Assembly (NCBI RefSeq): GCF_019429525.1
Contig: NZ_JAHXZL010000015.1
Span: 1-64,000 of the forward strand
Source: Sphingomonas folli
GTDB taxonomy: Bacteria > Pseudomonadota > Alphaproteobacteria > Sphingomonadales > Sphingomonadaceae
Length of the DNA: 64,000 nt
Direction of reading: 5' to 3'
Below are positions 1 to 8,693 of the stretch, piece by piece. The notes below the pieces were generated by a model, which saw nothing but the letters and a program-made list of their open reading frames with translations, searched no databases and was not told the DNA's origin. The translations under genes were made by a program, and so were the position numbers. Within the stretch, counting starts at the first letter, position 1; each line of letters opens with the position of its first letter.

Positions 1-313
1 ATCTCCATACAGGCCAGCAGCCGTGATGATGGCTGCATCACAGGCCGGACACACGGAAGCACCTGAACCCGCGCGATCAAATCTCCCGAACACCCCCTTG
101 TATCCGGTGGGGCGTCCACACACGGACATTCATTCACCTTCAAGCTGCCGTTGACGTGGCGAGACGAAGCCACTGAGAGGCGGCCTCTCTGAACGGTCGA
201 TCACCAAGCACCTTTCGCTCTCTGCGCTCTGTTGAGAGGCCGCAGCTGGCGCTGCAATCGGTCGCCATGGTCGACTAGGTGGGATTAAGTGACTGTATTT
301 CTCAAGCGTGATG
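1..313. other. No gene recognised at left edge
   Basis: I see no convincing gene between the window edge and the 3' end of the amidohydrolase gene. Short open frames here have low-complexity Arg/Ser/Ala composition typical of antisense frames in GC-rich DNA. Confidence 0.5.
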
Positions 314-1623
314 TCAGCGACATCCTGCGAACGGCACAACGGCAGCTCCGTCCTTCATCACGAACCGAATGCCTCGCAACGCCCTGATGTCCTGCGACGG
401 ATCGCCAGCGACAGCGAGCAGGTCGGCGTGTGCGCCGGGCCGAAGGACGCCGAGTCCATCGTCGCGCAACAGCCGGCCTGCTTCCCATGTCGCGGTGCGT
501 AGTGCCTGCGCTGGCGTCAGCCCCGCGTCGACATAACCCTCGAGCGTTCCGCGCGTGCCGGCCCCTCGACCAGGCGCGTACGGGAAATAGAGATCCGAGC
601 CGAGCGCGATCCGTACGCCTGCCTTGTGGGCGCGCATCAGCGGTCTTGGAACATCTTCAACTGCTGCTCAATCTCACCGGGCGGAGGCTGTCGCTTCCAC
701 GACATCGAGAACTCTGTCACCATCTCGATCGAAGGATCGGTTGGGACGATCCACACGCCCTTGGCGGCCATCAGCTTCAATGTCGCATCGGATATCTCGT
801 AGCCATGTTCGATCGACGACACGCCTGCCTCGACTGCCTCGCGGATCGCGGCATCGAAGGTTGCATGTGCCGCAACCGGAATGTTGTGCCGCCCGGCTTC
901 GCTGACGATCGCCTGCATTTCAGCGACGGTCAGCCTGGTACGCTGAGGTGACGCTTCAGGGTACATCTTGATGACATCAGCGCCGCGGGCAATCGCGTCG
1001 CGAACGGCAGCGCGCGCATCGTCGGCGCCATTGATGACCCGATACTCGCCCGAGACGAGCCCATGTGGGTCCATCGGCAAAGGCTCGAACTGTCCGCCGG
1101 CCGGAGCGAGACCGGGACCGGAACCGAAGATGCGCGGGCCGCTCACCGTGCCGTTGGCGATCGCCTGCCCTAACACGAGATCGAGAAATTGGCCGGAGTT
1201 ACTAAGGTCACGGATCGTCGTTACGCCGGCATCGAGATATTGCCGTGACCGGGGTATGCCGGTGAGGGTCCGCCCGACAGCGCCACCATGCGTGTTGTCA
1301 CGGTCAATGGATTGACTCAGCGGCTCACCGAATTTCTGTTCTGCCAGAATGTGGGTGTGCGCGTCGATGAGACCTGGCAGCACACTGCAGCCGCGCGCGT
1401 CGATCTCACTCGCACCCGCCGGAAGCGCGATGCTAGGAGCGACCTCCGCGATGCGGTCGCCACGGATTAGGATGTCGCGGCCCGGAAGCATTTTCCCGCT
1501 CTCCGCATCCCAGAAATGGCCGGCATGAATGAGCGTGACCGGACCGGCCGGTCGCTGCGCCAAACCTTCGGTCGCCACCGTGGCGAGCAGCAGGTGCAGC
1601 AGGATCTTACGTGTGAGTTTCAT
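314..1623 (-). pseudogene. Amidohydrolase (imidazolonepropionase-like), split by a frameshift
   Basis: This is a secreted metal-dependent amidohydrolase of the imidazolonepropionase/prolidase-like group. The first part (637-1623, 328 aa) starts with a signal peptide (LLHLLLATVATEGLAQ). It has the metal-binding DAHTH motif, an IKMY segment with the expected bridging Lys, an AHATFDAA stretch and an EHG motif. It stops at 637 with KMFQDR. The second part (314-637, 107 aa) is in another frame and overlaps the stop in TGATG. It carries GVRIALGSD, with the last metal Asp, and the usual C-terminal PGAHADLLAV. The two parts together make a full-length enzyme, so a single lost base near 637 has split it. 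No partner gene is obvious. Either the gene is dead or the base is a sequencing error; the sequence alone cannot decide. Confidence 0.8.
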
Positions 1624-1959
1624 TAAGACCTCTCCCCTCTTTGCTCGTCAGCGGTTCCCGATCATCACTGCGTTGTGAGCCAAGGCCGAGCGGCTCCGCG
1701 TCCGGCGCTCAGTTCCAAACGACCTAGATAAGTGGCACGGGTGGCTTACCCATGCAACACACCTAGCGTAGATGCCCAACCTCGCACGATGTTCGCGACG
1801 AAAGTGGACTCTGGCGCGGTGGAGATGCCGCACAGGTTCGAGGGCGAGCCATGCCGGCTCCGTCGCCCATACGCAGAGCCTACGAGATCCTTCGGGTCGC
1901 GGAGAAGCCGGGGAACAGCAACGCCAGCGCCAAGACGAAGACCAACAGTGCTCTGTTCA
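1624..1959. other. Intergenic, nothing recognised
   Basis: This stretch lies upstream of the amidohydrolase gene and probably holds its promoter. I found no gene, tRNA or strong hairpin in it. Confidence 0.4.
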
Positions 1960-2634
1960 TCACATCAGGCGCCCGACCCGACCGATCGTGACGGTAGCGG
2001 ATCTTGATGGCTCGGCAGAGCAGCTCGGCGCGTTGCTCGGCGGGCGAGGATCATCGTGACTTCGGGCCGTGGCGCCGTAGAGCCTGCCGAAGGTGAGCGT
2101 CACGAAACGTTCGATCAGCCACTCTTGTGTGAGGTGTGACAAATGCCGCGTGCACGACTTCGAAGCAGGCGCTAAATTTCTTTGTAACGAGCGGGGGGCG
2201 CAATCCTTGCCGATGATGGACATTCGTCTCGAATTAGCGGCATCGATCATGAAGAGGTCGAGCGTAGTGCCCGAGAATGGATCGACGAGTTCAACCTCGG
2301 CGCGGATCCGCTTGGTCGTCGGGAACAGCGAGCCGATCAAAGGCAGCCGTGGGGCTGGTGCTGGCGAAGGGGAGCTGGTCGCCGCCTCATCAATGACGAT
2401 CCGCAACATCGCGGTCGGTAGCGAGGGTTCGTGGTCGGCGATGGCGAGCTCGAACGCAAGCCGCAGTCGTTTGCACAGCTGATCGCGATCGCCATATCCC
2501 TTCCGTCGTCGCACCATTATGCCGCCGATGTGGTAGAGCCGCGGAGTGGCGGCGGGCGGGCCGCCGCACCACAGCACAGGTGCGCCGAGCAGAACACAGC
2601 GCCACGACACGGCGCCCTCCTCCCTTATCTTCAT
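1960..2634 (-). CDS. Hypothetical protein, possibly with altered ends
   Basis: The product is 224 aa and I do not recognise it. The middle, roughly residues 40-150, reads like real protein: an alternating hydrophobic pattern (AMLRIVIDEA, IRAEVELVDPFSGTTLDL) and the Pro/Ser linker SPSPAPAP. It vaguely resembles secreted or lipoprotein beta-rich domains that handle a dose or modification value, but this is not enough for a family call. The first 35 residues (CVLLGAPVLWCGGPPAA) could be a poor signal peptide. The last 45 residues turn Arg/Ser-rich, which suggests a frameshift near the 3' end. It stands alone, and the next gene upstream is transcribed elsewhere. Confidence 0.4.
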   Translation of the reverse strand: MKIREEGAVSWRCVLLGAPVLWCGGPPAATPRLYHIGGIMVRRRKGYGDRDQLCKRLRLAFELAIADHEPSLPTAMLRIVIDEAATSSPSPAPAPRLPLIGSLFPTTKRIRAEVELVDPFSGTTLDLFMIDAANSRRMSIIGKDCAPRSLQRNLAPASKSCTRHLSHLTQEWLIERFVTLTFGRLYGATARSHDDPRPPSNAPSCSAEPSRSATVTIGRVGRLM

Positions 2635-2653
2635 GAGTTCAACCTTGTGGAAC

Positions 2654-2681
2654 GGGCGAGCCCCTCACGCAGGGCTCGCCC
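2654..2681 (-). terminator. Strong hairpin after the PEP-CTERM gene
   Basis: A perfect 10-bp stem (GGGCGAGCCC at 2654-2663, GGGCTCGCCC at 2672-2681) with an 8-base loop starts five bases past the stop codon of the PEP-CTERM gene. There is no long T run, so it may end transcription weakly or protect the mRNA 3' end. Confidence 0.5.
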
Positions 2682-2685
2682 TTGA

Positions 2686-3369
2686 TCAGACCAGCTGCCG
2701 CCGAAGCGCGGGCGCACGTCGACGGAGCGACGTACCGACGAGGCCGAAGCCCAGGATCATCATCGCCCAGGTCGCCGGCTCGGGCACCGCGCCGGCGCCG
2801 ATCGCGCGCACATACCACTTGATGTTGTCGATGCCGACATTCTCCCCTGCGCCGAACCAGAGATCGACGACATTGCCATAACCGGCGTTGAACGTGACGT
2901 TCTGGTGGGTGGGGTAACCGGTGCCGAGCGAACCGGTCTGGTACCCGCCTGCGCCGGGGTTGACGTTGTAGGTCGCCGTCTGGCAGTTCGCCAGATTGAC
3001 AAAGCAGCCGAGATCGAATGACTTGAGCGTGATCTCATAGCCAGCAGCGGCGCTCAACGTGATGCGGGCGCGGGTACGGAAATCGGTCGAGCCCTTGTTG
3101 CTGTACGCCACACCGACGAGATCGCCGTAACCGCGCTCGTAGTAATAAAGCGGGCCGCTGGGATAATTATCGTAGGTGCTGCCGAAATTGACCGAAACCT
3201 GCGCCGTACTCCCGTGCCCTTGGTCGATGGCGGCGTTATTGGTGCACAGTTCCCCACCGTTGCAGTAGTTGCCCTGCGTAAAATCCAGCATCTGCACCGC
3301 CGCCTCGGCCGGCATGGAGGTGAGCACAGCGAAGGCAGCCGTCAGCAGAGGCATGATCATCTTGTTCAT
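2686..3369 (-). CDS. PEP-CTERM sorting domain protein
   Basis: This is a 227-aa exported protein of unknown ligand. It has an N-terminal signal peptide (MPLLTAAFAVLTSMPAEA). The beta-rich middle has two short Cys pairs (YCNGGELC and GCFVNLANC) and looks like a carbohydrate-binding-type fold. The C-terminus is a clear PEP-CTERM signal: VPEPATWAMM, a hydrophobic helix (ILGFGLVG) and a basic tail (RRRAPALRR). Such proteins are sorted by exosortase and usually end up in the cell envelope or extracellular matrix. The Trp-Ala variant of the motif is common in sphingomonads. A second PEP-CTERM gene lies at 9584-10228. No exosortase gene is in the window. Confidence 0.85.
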   Translation of the reverse strand: MNKMIMPLLTAAFAVLTSMPAEAAVQMLDFTQGNYCNGGELCTNNAAIDQGHGSTAQVSVNFGSTYDNYPSGPLYYYERGYGDLVGVAYSNKGSTDFRTRARITLSAAAGYEITLKSFDLGCFVNLANCQTATYNVNPGAGGYQTGSLGTGYPTHQNVTFNAGYGNVVDLWFGAGENVGIDNIKWYVRAIGAGAVPEPATWAMMILGFGLVGTSLRRRAPALRRQLV

Positions 3370-3592
3370 TGTATCTCCCTTTCTTATAGCAGCAGCGATG
3401 CGGCGAGAGTCAGCCGCGAGCTTCTTGGATGGTCATTGGAATGTCGGCGGCTGAGCGTTTCGCCGGTCGCCGCCGCCTCGTTTACTATACCGCAAGGATG
3501 CAACGCTCATCCGTGTCGCGACGAAACAAGACGCCGCAGCGACGAAGCCGACATCGGTGTCCACGGCTCCGCGCCCCGCTAGTTACCCAGCC

Positions 3593-4027
3593 TCAGTCTG
3601 CCTCACAGTCGCCGGTACGCTGCCCTTTCAGCCGGATCTCCAGCGGTACCGGTAGCTCGGGCAGGCGCGAGGACGTTGTCGCATCGAACGCGGTGAGCGA
3701 GTAACTTGCGCTGATTGATGCCGAGCGGACCTGCGCGCCAATGCGGCAGGAGTGCGCGAGTTCGATTCGCCCTCCGCCGATCTGATCGCGCGTTATGACA
3801 CAGTCTCCCGGCATCGGCCGGAGCGCGAACAATTGGGCGATGTCGTCGGCGCTCATACATTCGCTACTGACCTTTAGCGGCGCACCTTTGACCGTGGAGG
3901 TGACGCGGTAGGTGCCGGGGGTCGGCGCGCCCGACGGGCTTGCGGCACTGACCGCCCCGCAAGCGAGGCTTCCACTCAACCTGGCGCAGAAGCCGACGAT
4001 GGCGAGCGCGAGCCTCATGCTCCGCAC
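3593..4027 (-). CDS. DUF3617-like exported protein
   Basis: The 144-aa protein has an N-terminal export signal (LALAIVGFCARLSGSLACG). Its mature part starts with a PGTYRVTSTVKG strand and has three Cys residues (SSECMS, GDCVITR, HSCRIG) spaced as in DUF3617 periplasmic proteins, whose role is unknown. The start codon overlaps the last 13 bases of the upstream gene (4015-4500), so the two are probably co-translated. The family call rests on pattern only. Confidence 0.6.
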   Translation of the reverse strand: MRSMRLALAIVGFCARLSGSLACGAVSAASPSGAPTPGTYRVTSTVKGAPLKVSSECMSADDIAQLFALRPMPGDCVITRDQIGGGRIELAHSCRIGAQVRSASISASYSLTAFDATTSSRLPELPVPLEIRLKGQRTGDCEAD

Positions 4028-4500
4028 TGCCGCTCAGACGCGAGCGTCGCCAGACGCCCAAGTCGCTCCTGCTCTGCCGCGCTGTATTGAGGCGCGGCCG
4101 GTGCAGCCACGGACACATTCGATCGCGCCAACGCCTCGGCAGCCGATTGCCCCACTCCCTGCGCAGCAAGCGATCCGAGTGCCGAGCCGCCGCCCGCCAC
4201 CATTGCCACGCCAGGAACCATGACCGACGCCATCGTCTTGGCAAAGCCGAACAAGCCTCGCTTCGTTTTCGCCGCTCGCTGCGCCTTGACCGCGCGCGCG
4301 GTGGCCGCCTCCTGGAGAACGCCGAGCTCAGCAGAGATCATCTCGCAGGTAAGCGGCTGCTCGTCGACGTTGAGCTCGCTACCCGAGGCGAGCGCCTGCT
4401 TGCTGTCTGCCTCTTGGGTCGAGGCCCATGAGACAGCCGGTTGAGCGAGCGTCAGCGCGGCGATGATCGTTGCGCCGACCAGCGACGGTATCTTCTTCAT
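4015..4500 (-). CDS. Exported hypothetical protein, first gene of a pair
   Basis: The 161-aa product has a signal peptide (LVGATIIAALTLAQPAVSWAS), one Cys early in the mature part (QPLTCEM) and one at the end (ERQCGA). Between them lies an Ala-rich helix, then a Gly/Ala hydrophobic segment (MVPGVAMVAGGGSALGSLAA) that could insert in a membrane. I do not recognise the family. The pair it forms with the DUF3617-like gene suggests an envelope role. Confidence 0.6.
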   Translation of the reverse strand: MKKIPSLVGATIIAALTLAQPAVSWASTQEADSKQALASGSELNVDEQPLTCEMISAELGVLQEAATARAVKAQRAAKTKRGLFGFAKTMASVMVPGVAMVAGGGSALGSLAAQGVGQSAAEALARSNVSVAAPAAPQYSAAEQERLGRLATLASERQCGA

Positions 4501-4669
4501 GGCGGTGTCCCTTCTCGAGCTGGGCGAGCCCAGATCGAGGAGCGCGCCACGTTAGGAGCCCGAACCGAAACTCGGAGCGGCTCCCCTCCGCGGCGCAATG
4601 CGCTCGACGTTTTACGTGCGCAGCGACGGCGCGACGGAAACCGATCCCGCTGCGACCAAGACGGCTTCG

Positions 4670-5773
4670 CTATGAAAGGCTGGTAATAGCCGGTGGGAAG
4701 CGCAGGCGCACGCGCCAGCCACCATTCGCGTCCGGCCCCGCTTCCAACGCCGCAGCATCACCGTACAGCGTTTCGAGACGCTGCCGCACGTTGGCGAGGC
4801 CCAGTCCGGTGCTCGTGATGCTGCCGCAATCGACGGCAACACCGGCGCCGCCGTCCCGAACCTCGATCACCGCTAAACCGTCCTCTTCCCACGCCGACAA
4901 GGCGATCGTGACCGGCTGCCGCGCCGGCGCGACGGCGTATTTGATCGCGTTCTCGACGAGCGGCTGCAGGATTAGGCTCGGCATCAGGATACGCGCGCGA
5001 AGGAGACGATCGACGTTGAGCTCGATGTTGAGCCGCTCGCCGAACCGGATCCGCTCGATTGCGACATAGCTGTCGAGTGCGGCGAGTTCCTGACCGAGCG
5101 GAACGATCGCATCGACATCCTCCTCCAGCGTCTGGCGCAGGAAATCCGACAAGCGCTCGATCATCTCGTCCGCCTCGCGCGCGCGTCCCGCACCGACGAG
5201 CGAGGAGATGGCATTGAGCGTGTTGAAGAGGAAATGAGGATTGAGCTGCAGTCTGAGCGCCGCCAGTCGCGCTCGGTCCGCACGTGCGCTGACCTCGAGC
5301 AATGCCATGCGGTCGGCAGCGCGGTCACGTACCTGCACCGTGAAGGCGATAAGGGTGATGTTCGCGAAGGTCTTGTAGAAATGCCCCTGCATCACGCGCG
5401 CGAAACGCTCGCGAATGATGTCGGCATGAGCGGCGTCGAAGCGCGGGATGACGCCGAGCAGACGGTTCTCGGCCAGATTGACCATGCTCTGCAGGGACGC
5501 GATCACGAGCGCGACGACGAAGAAAATGAGCCATTTTTGCCACGGCGTCGCCTCGTGGAGTGCCAGCACGAGCGGGTAGGCAGGAAGAACGAGTAAAGCG
5601 ACCAGTACGACCGCCGGCACGTCCATCGGTATGTCGTACAGCCAGCCGAGGCGACCGCTGAGCGTCTCGGTGAGCTGGTAAACGCCGAGCACGAGGAGCC
5701 AACTCGTCAGCGTCATCCAGACGACCTGGCGCCCCTCCGGCGTGGTCCAGATGTCGCGGCGCAGCATTCCCAT
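4670..5773 (-). CDS. LytS-type sensor histidine kinase
   Basis: This 367-aa membrane kinase has about four N-terminal hydrophobic segments (residues 20-150), then the His_kinase domain with the phosphoacceptor motif NPHFLFNTLNAISSLV. An HATPase_c domain follows, with PSLILQPLVENAIKYAV as the N box and EVRDGGAGV and GLGLANVRQRL as G boxes. Kinases of this class pair with LytTR regulators, and one (5932-6693) is transcribed divergently next door. The signal is not visible. The spacer of about 160 bp between the two genes should hold both promoters. Confidence 0.9.
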   Translation of the reverse strand: MGMLRRDIWTTPEGRQVVWMTLTSWLLVLGVYQLTETLSGRLGWLYDIPMDVPAVVLVALLVLPAYPLVLALHEATPWQKWLIFFVVALVIASLQSMVNLAENRLLGVIPRFDAAHADIIRERFARVMQGHFYKTFANITLIAFTVQVRDRAADRMALLEVSARADRARLAALRLQLNPHFLFNTLNAISSLVGAGRAREADEMIERLSDFLRQTLEEDVDAIVPLGQELAALDSYVAIERIRFGERLNIELNVDRLLRARILMPSLILQPLVENAIKYAVAPARQPVTIALSAWEEDGLAVIEVRDGGAGVAVDCGSITSTGLGLANVRQRLETLYGDAAALEAGPDANGGWRVRLRFPPAITSLS

Positions 5774-5931
5774 AGGCGCGATCCTGCCCGGCGCTTACCC
5801 AAGCAGCAATCCCGTCGCGGGCTCAGCCTGCGACCAAAGTGGACAAGGGTGCGACGGGGCCGCTCGTGCGCGTGGCCAAGGGTGCTAAGTTGACGCCGGC
5901 GCTGGTATGCAGCGGTACCGAGGTGAGTGTC

Positions 5932-6693
5932 ATGCGGGCAATCCTGATCGACGACGAGGCATTGGCGATCGAGCGCCTCGCGACCGGACTGGCGGCGATC
6001 CCCGAGGTCACGGTGGTTGCCACCGCGACCGGAGCGTCGGAGGGATTGTCGCTAATCGAGCAGCTGCGTCCAGACCTCGTCTTCCTCGACATCAATATGC
6101 CTGGCATGAGCGGCATCGCCCTGGCCGAGCAGCTGATGGAGCAGGCCACCTCACCCGAGATCGTGTTCGTCACCGCGTTCGATCAATATGCGGCTCAGGC
6201 CTTCGACATTGAAGCGGCCGACTACCTGCTCAAACCCGTAGGCGCTGAGCGACTGCGCATGAGCGTGGCACGCGCACTGCGTCGGCGCCGCGCCCGCGCC
6301 GTGGACGCCGGCGACGTAACCCAGGTGACGTCAGCCGCTATACCGGTCGGCAGCTACGACAATGCACTGTGGGTCCCGGTGAAGCAGGGCAGCGTGCTGC
6401 TGCCGATTGAGACGATCAACCTGATCGAGGCCGCGAAAGACTATGTGCTGCTCCACACCGACCTCAAGGCGCATATCCTTCGCGCCAAAATGAGCGAGCT
6501 CGAGCAGCGCCTCGATCCAAGGGTCCTGCTGCGGGTGCATCGTTCGTACATCGTACGGCTCGCCACGGTGACGGCAGTCGAGCGGCCGGGCCGTGGCATT
6601 CTCCGGCTGCGGCTGGCTGATGACAGCTCGGTGCAGGTCGGGCCGCTGTACATGGACGAGGTCGCGGAAGCACTGAAGTTGACGGCTCGTTGA
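5932..6693 (+). CDS. LytTR-family response regulator
   Basis: The 253-aa regulator has an N-terminal receiver domain (MRAILIDDEALAIERL, phosphoacceptor Asp in LVFLDINMPG, Thr in FVTAF, Lys in LLKPV) and a C-terminal LytTR DNA-binding domain (IEAAKDYVLLHT, LLRVHRSYIVR). I chose the ATG at 5932 because the receiver domain starts there; the open frame runs further upstream without homology. It is the natural partner of the LytS kinase encoded divergently at 4670-5773. LytTR proteins bind short direct repeats in promoters, but I did not identify the target. Confidence 0.9.
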   Translation: MRAILIDDEALAIERLATGLAAIPEVTVVATATGASEGLSLIEQLRPDLVFLDINMPGMSGIALAEQLMEQATSPEIVFVTAFDQYAAQAFDIEAADYLLKPVGAERLRMSVARALRRRRARAVDAGDVTQVTSAAIPVGSYDNALWVPVKQGSVLLPIETINLIEAAKDYVLLHTDLKAHILRAKMSELEQRLDPRVLLRVHRSYIVRLATVTAVERPGRGILRLRLADDSSVQVGPLYMDEVAEALKLTAR

Positions 6694-6700
6694 GGTGACG

Positions 6701-7084
6701 ATGGACCACTACATGACCGTGGGCGCGCGCGATCAGGCCGCGTCGGTCGCCTTCTACGACGCTGCGCTGGGGGCGATTGGCTGGGCGCGCCACGCGGACG
6801 TCGCTGGTTGGTCCTGCTACTCGCAGGGGGGCACGGGGGGCGGCATCGTGCTGTTCGTCGGTGCGCCCTTCGACGGCGCGAAGCCGAGCGCCGGCAATGG
6901 TCTGATGATCGGCTTCATCAGTCCCTCACGCGAGCAGGTCGATTTGTTCCACGCGGCGGCGTTGGCAGCCGGCGGCACCTGCGCCGGCGCGCCGGGCGAG
7001 CGCGCGCGCTACGGACCGGGCGTCTACGCCGCCTATGTGCGCGACCCGAGTGGCAACAAGATGTCGGCCGTTCATCGCGGCTAG
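6701..7084 (+). CDS. VOC/glyoxalase-family protein
   Basis: The 127-aa protein is a small single-module vicinal-oxygen-chelate protein: MTVGARDQAASVAFYDAALGAIGW at the start, a central GGIVLFVGAPFD strand, and GPGVYAAYVRDPSGNKM at the end. Proteins ending in DPSGNK often bind a metal and a small electrophile, but the substrate cannot be told. The gene starts seven bases after the LytTR gene; a GTG at 6695 is an alternative start. The spacing suggests co-transcription with the regulator. Confidence 0.8.
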   Translation: MDHYMTVGARDQAASVAFYDAALGAIGWARHADVAGWSCYSQGGTGGGIVLFVGAPFDGAKPSAGNGLMIGFISPSREQVDLFHAAALAAGGTCAGAPGERARYGPGVYAAYVRDPSGNKMSAVHRG

Positions 7085-7128
7085 CCGGGTGGTCCGCTGG
7101 CAGCCCTTCCGGCGAGAGAGGGCGCACA

Positions 7129-7353
7129 TCACGCCAGCGCGCTCCGCGCGGCGGCGTCGAGCCAGGGCCCAAGCACCGCTGGTTGCTGCGCCAGCGCCAG
7201 GATCGTGACTGTGACGAGGAAGGCTGCCGACCCCTCACGCAAGGACCTGCCTCGCGTCGGCGCGACATGCCGCATCCGCGTGGCAGCGGGACGTGACTGA
7301 TTGGATGCCCGTCGCAGCGCTCGCTGCGACAGACCCTGCATCATCTCGATCAT
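7129..7353 (-). CDS. Small hypothetical membrane protein
   Basis: The 74-aa protein starts at an ATG preceded by a good ribosome site (AAAGGGGA). It is basic in its first half and has one hydrophobic segment (AAFLVTVTILALAQQPAVL) near the C-terminus, so it may be a tail-anchored small membrane protein. It follows the 7409-7894 gene with a 55-base gap on the same strand and may share its TetR-controlled promoter. I do not recognise a family. Confidence 0.5.
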   Translation of the reverse strand: MIEMMQGLSQRALRRASNQSRPAATRMRHVAPTRGRSLREGSAAFLVTVTILALAQQPAVLGPWLDAAARSALA

Positions 7354-7408
7354 GACAGATTCCCCTTTGGTCCGCCTCGAGCCTTCCGCCAACGCCGCGT
7401 GGCGCCTC

Positions 7409-7894
7409 TCAGGCGAGCGATGCCGCAGCGCCGAAGGAGCGCAACATGGCACGCCAGTTGTCGGCCGACATCGTCGCCTTGTACTCGTCCTGCATCTCTG
7501 GCGTGAGCACCTCGATCATCTGGCGTCCCTCGATCCAGATCTCGACGACGCCGAACATGCCGCCACGCTTGCGATATTTCGCCGGCCATCCCTCGCGCGC
7601 CGCGATCGACATCACCTCCTGCTGGCTGAGCGACGTGCCGATCGCCGCATGCGTCGCCGTGAACGGCTCACGTCCGGTCGCTTCCCCTACCGCGTCGGCA
7701 TCACCTTCGGCTTCCCGCAGAACCGTGTCGATGGGATAGACCTCGAGCGCGCTGCGGTGCTCATCCCTGGCGAGAACGATCCAGCCATTGTCGGAGACCG
7801 GCGGAAAAAACAGCGCGTCGCCTGCCCATAGCTCAGCAAGCACCTCGGCAACGTGACGCGGATCGTGCGCAGCGATGGAAACATGGAACAGCAT
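7409..7894 (-). CDS. VOC-like hypothetical protein under TetR control
   Basis: The 161-aa soluble protein starts MLFHVSIAAHDPRHVAEVL, a strand-helix pattern like VOC-family halves, and contains FFPPVSDNGWIVLARDEH. The C-terminal half (EIWIEGRQMIEVLTPEMQDEY) fits no motif I know. The start lies next to a large inverted repeat at 7935-7975, shared with a divergent TetR gene. This gene is therefore very likely the regulated target of that TetR protein. The substrate is unknown. Confidence 0.65.
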   Translation of the reverse strand: MLFHVSIAAHDPRHVAEVLAELWAGDALFFPPVSDNGWIVLARDEHRSALEVYPIDTVLREAEGDADAVGEATGREPFTATHAAIGTSLSQQEVMSIAAREGWPAKYRKRGGMFGVVEIWIEGRQMIEVLTPEMQDEYKATMSADNWRAMLRSFGAAASLA

Positions 7895-7934
7895 GGTGAG
7901 ATCCCCCTCTTTGTCCTGAGCGGATTAGCTTAGT

Positions 7935-7975
7935 GGCACAGATTGTGTCAACATGAATTTGACACAGCCTGTGCC
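7935..7975. promoter_or_regulatory. TetR operator between divergent promoters
   Basis: Two 17-base arms (GGCACAGATTGTGTCAA at 7935-7951 and TTGACACAGCCTGTGCC at 7959-7975) are inverted copies with 15 of 17 positions paired. Each arm contains a TTGACA box facing outward. On the + strand it is followed after 17 bases by TAGATC (7982-7987), and on the - strand after 17 bases by CTAATC. One palindrome thus overlaps the -35 boxes of both divergent promoters. The + promoter would start transcription at about the ATG at 7994, giving a leaderless mRNA. Confidence 0.75.
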
Positions 7976-7993
7976 GATAATTAGATCGCCCAC

Positions 7994-8611
7994 ATGCCTG
8001 ACCACGCCGTCGACGTACCCTCCTCCGCCATCCCATCGCCGCGCAATCGCAAGAAGGAGGTGGCTCGCAACCGCATCGCTGACGCGGTCATTCAGCTGAT
8101 GGCCGACGGTCGGACGGACCTGAATCACGATGTCGTCGCCGAGGTGACAGGTATCAGTCGCCGCACGGTGTACCGCTATTACGCCGATCGCGAGCAGCTG
8201 CTCGCCGCGGCCAGCACGCGCGTCCGGGAGCTCGCTGGCAGTCGCGTGATCTTTCCTGACAACGAGGAGGATCTTCGCGACACGCGCTCCATCTACCTAG
8301 GCCTGGACCGCATCGCGCCGATCGCCACGCTCGTCCGCTCGACGCCGCAGGGTCGCGCCATGCGCATGGCGCAGAAGGCAGATCGCCAGCAGAGCTACCG
8401 CGCCGCGACGGCTGACGCGGTGCGGAAGCTCCCGGAGCCCGACCGCACTCTCGCGACCGCGATGCTGCAGGTGTTGCATACGACGCCGTGGCTCGAGATG
8501 CGGGATCACTGGGACCTGGACGGTGAGCAGATCGCGCGCGTGACCGGCTGGGCCATCCGCGTATTGCTGGCTGATCTTCGAGCGCGAGACGGTAAGCCGC
8601 TGGATCAATGA
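7994..8611 (+). CDS. TetR/AcrR-family regulator
   Basis: The 205-aa protein has an N-terminal TetR helix-turn-helix (DVVAEVTGISRRTVYRYYADREQLLAAAS, residues about 38-66) and a helical C-terminal ligand domain with no recognised signature. It is divergent from the 7409-7894 gene, and the shared palindrome covers both promoters. It should therefore repress itself and that gene. The ATG at 7994 lies about seven bases past a likely -10 box, so translation may be leaderless. Confidence 0.85.
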   Translation: MPDHAVDVPSSAIPSPRNRKKEVARNRIADAVIQLMADGRTDLNHDVVAEVTGISRRTVYRYYADREQLLAAASTRVRELAGSRVIFPDNEEDLRDTRSIYLGLDRIAPIATLVRSTPQGRAMRMAQKADRQQSYRAATADAVRKLPEPDRTLATAMLQVLHTTPWLEMRDHWDLDGEQIARVTGWAIRVLLADLRARDGKPLDQ

Positions 8612-8693
8612 AGGACGGAGCGGACGGCCATAGGCAGCCACGGCCGGACCGGCGGCGCTTGGTGCTGACCGATTGGCGGGAGGTCGCCCTACG

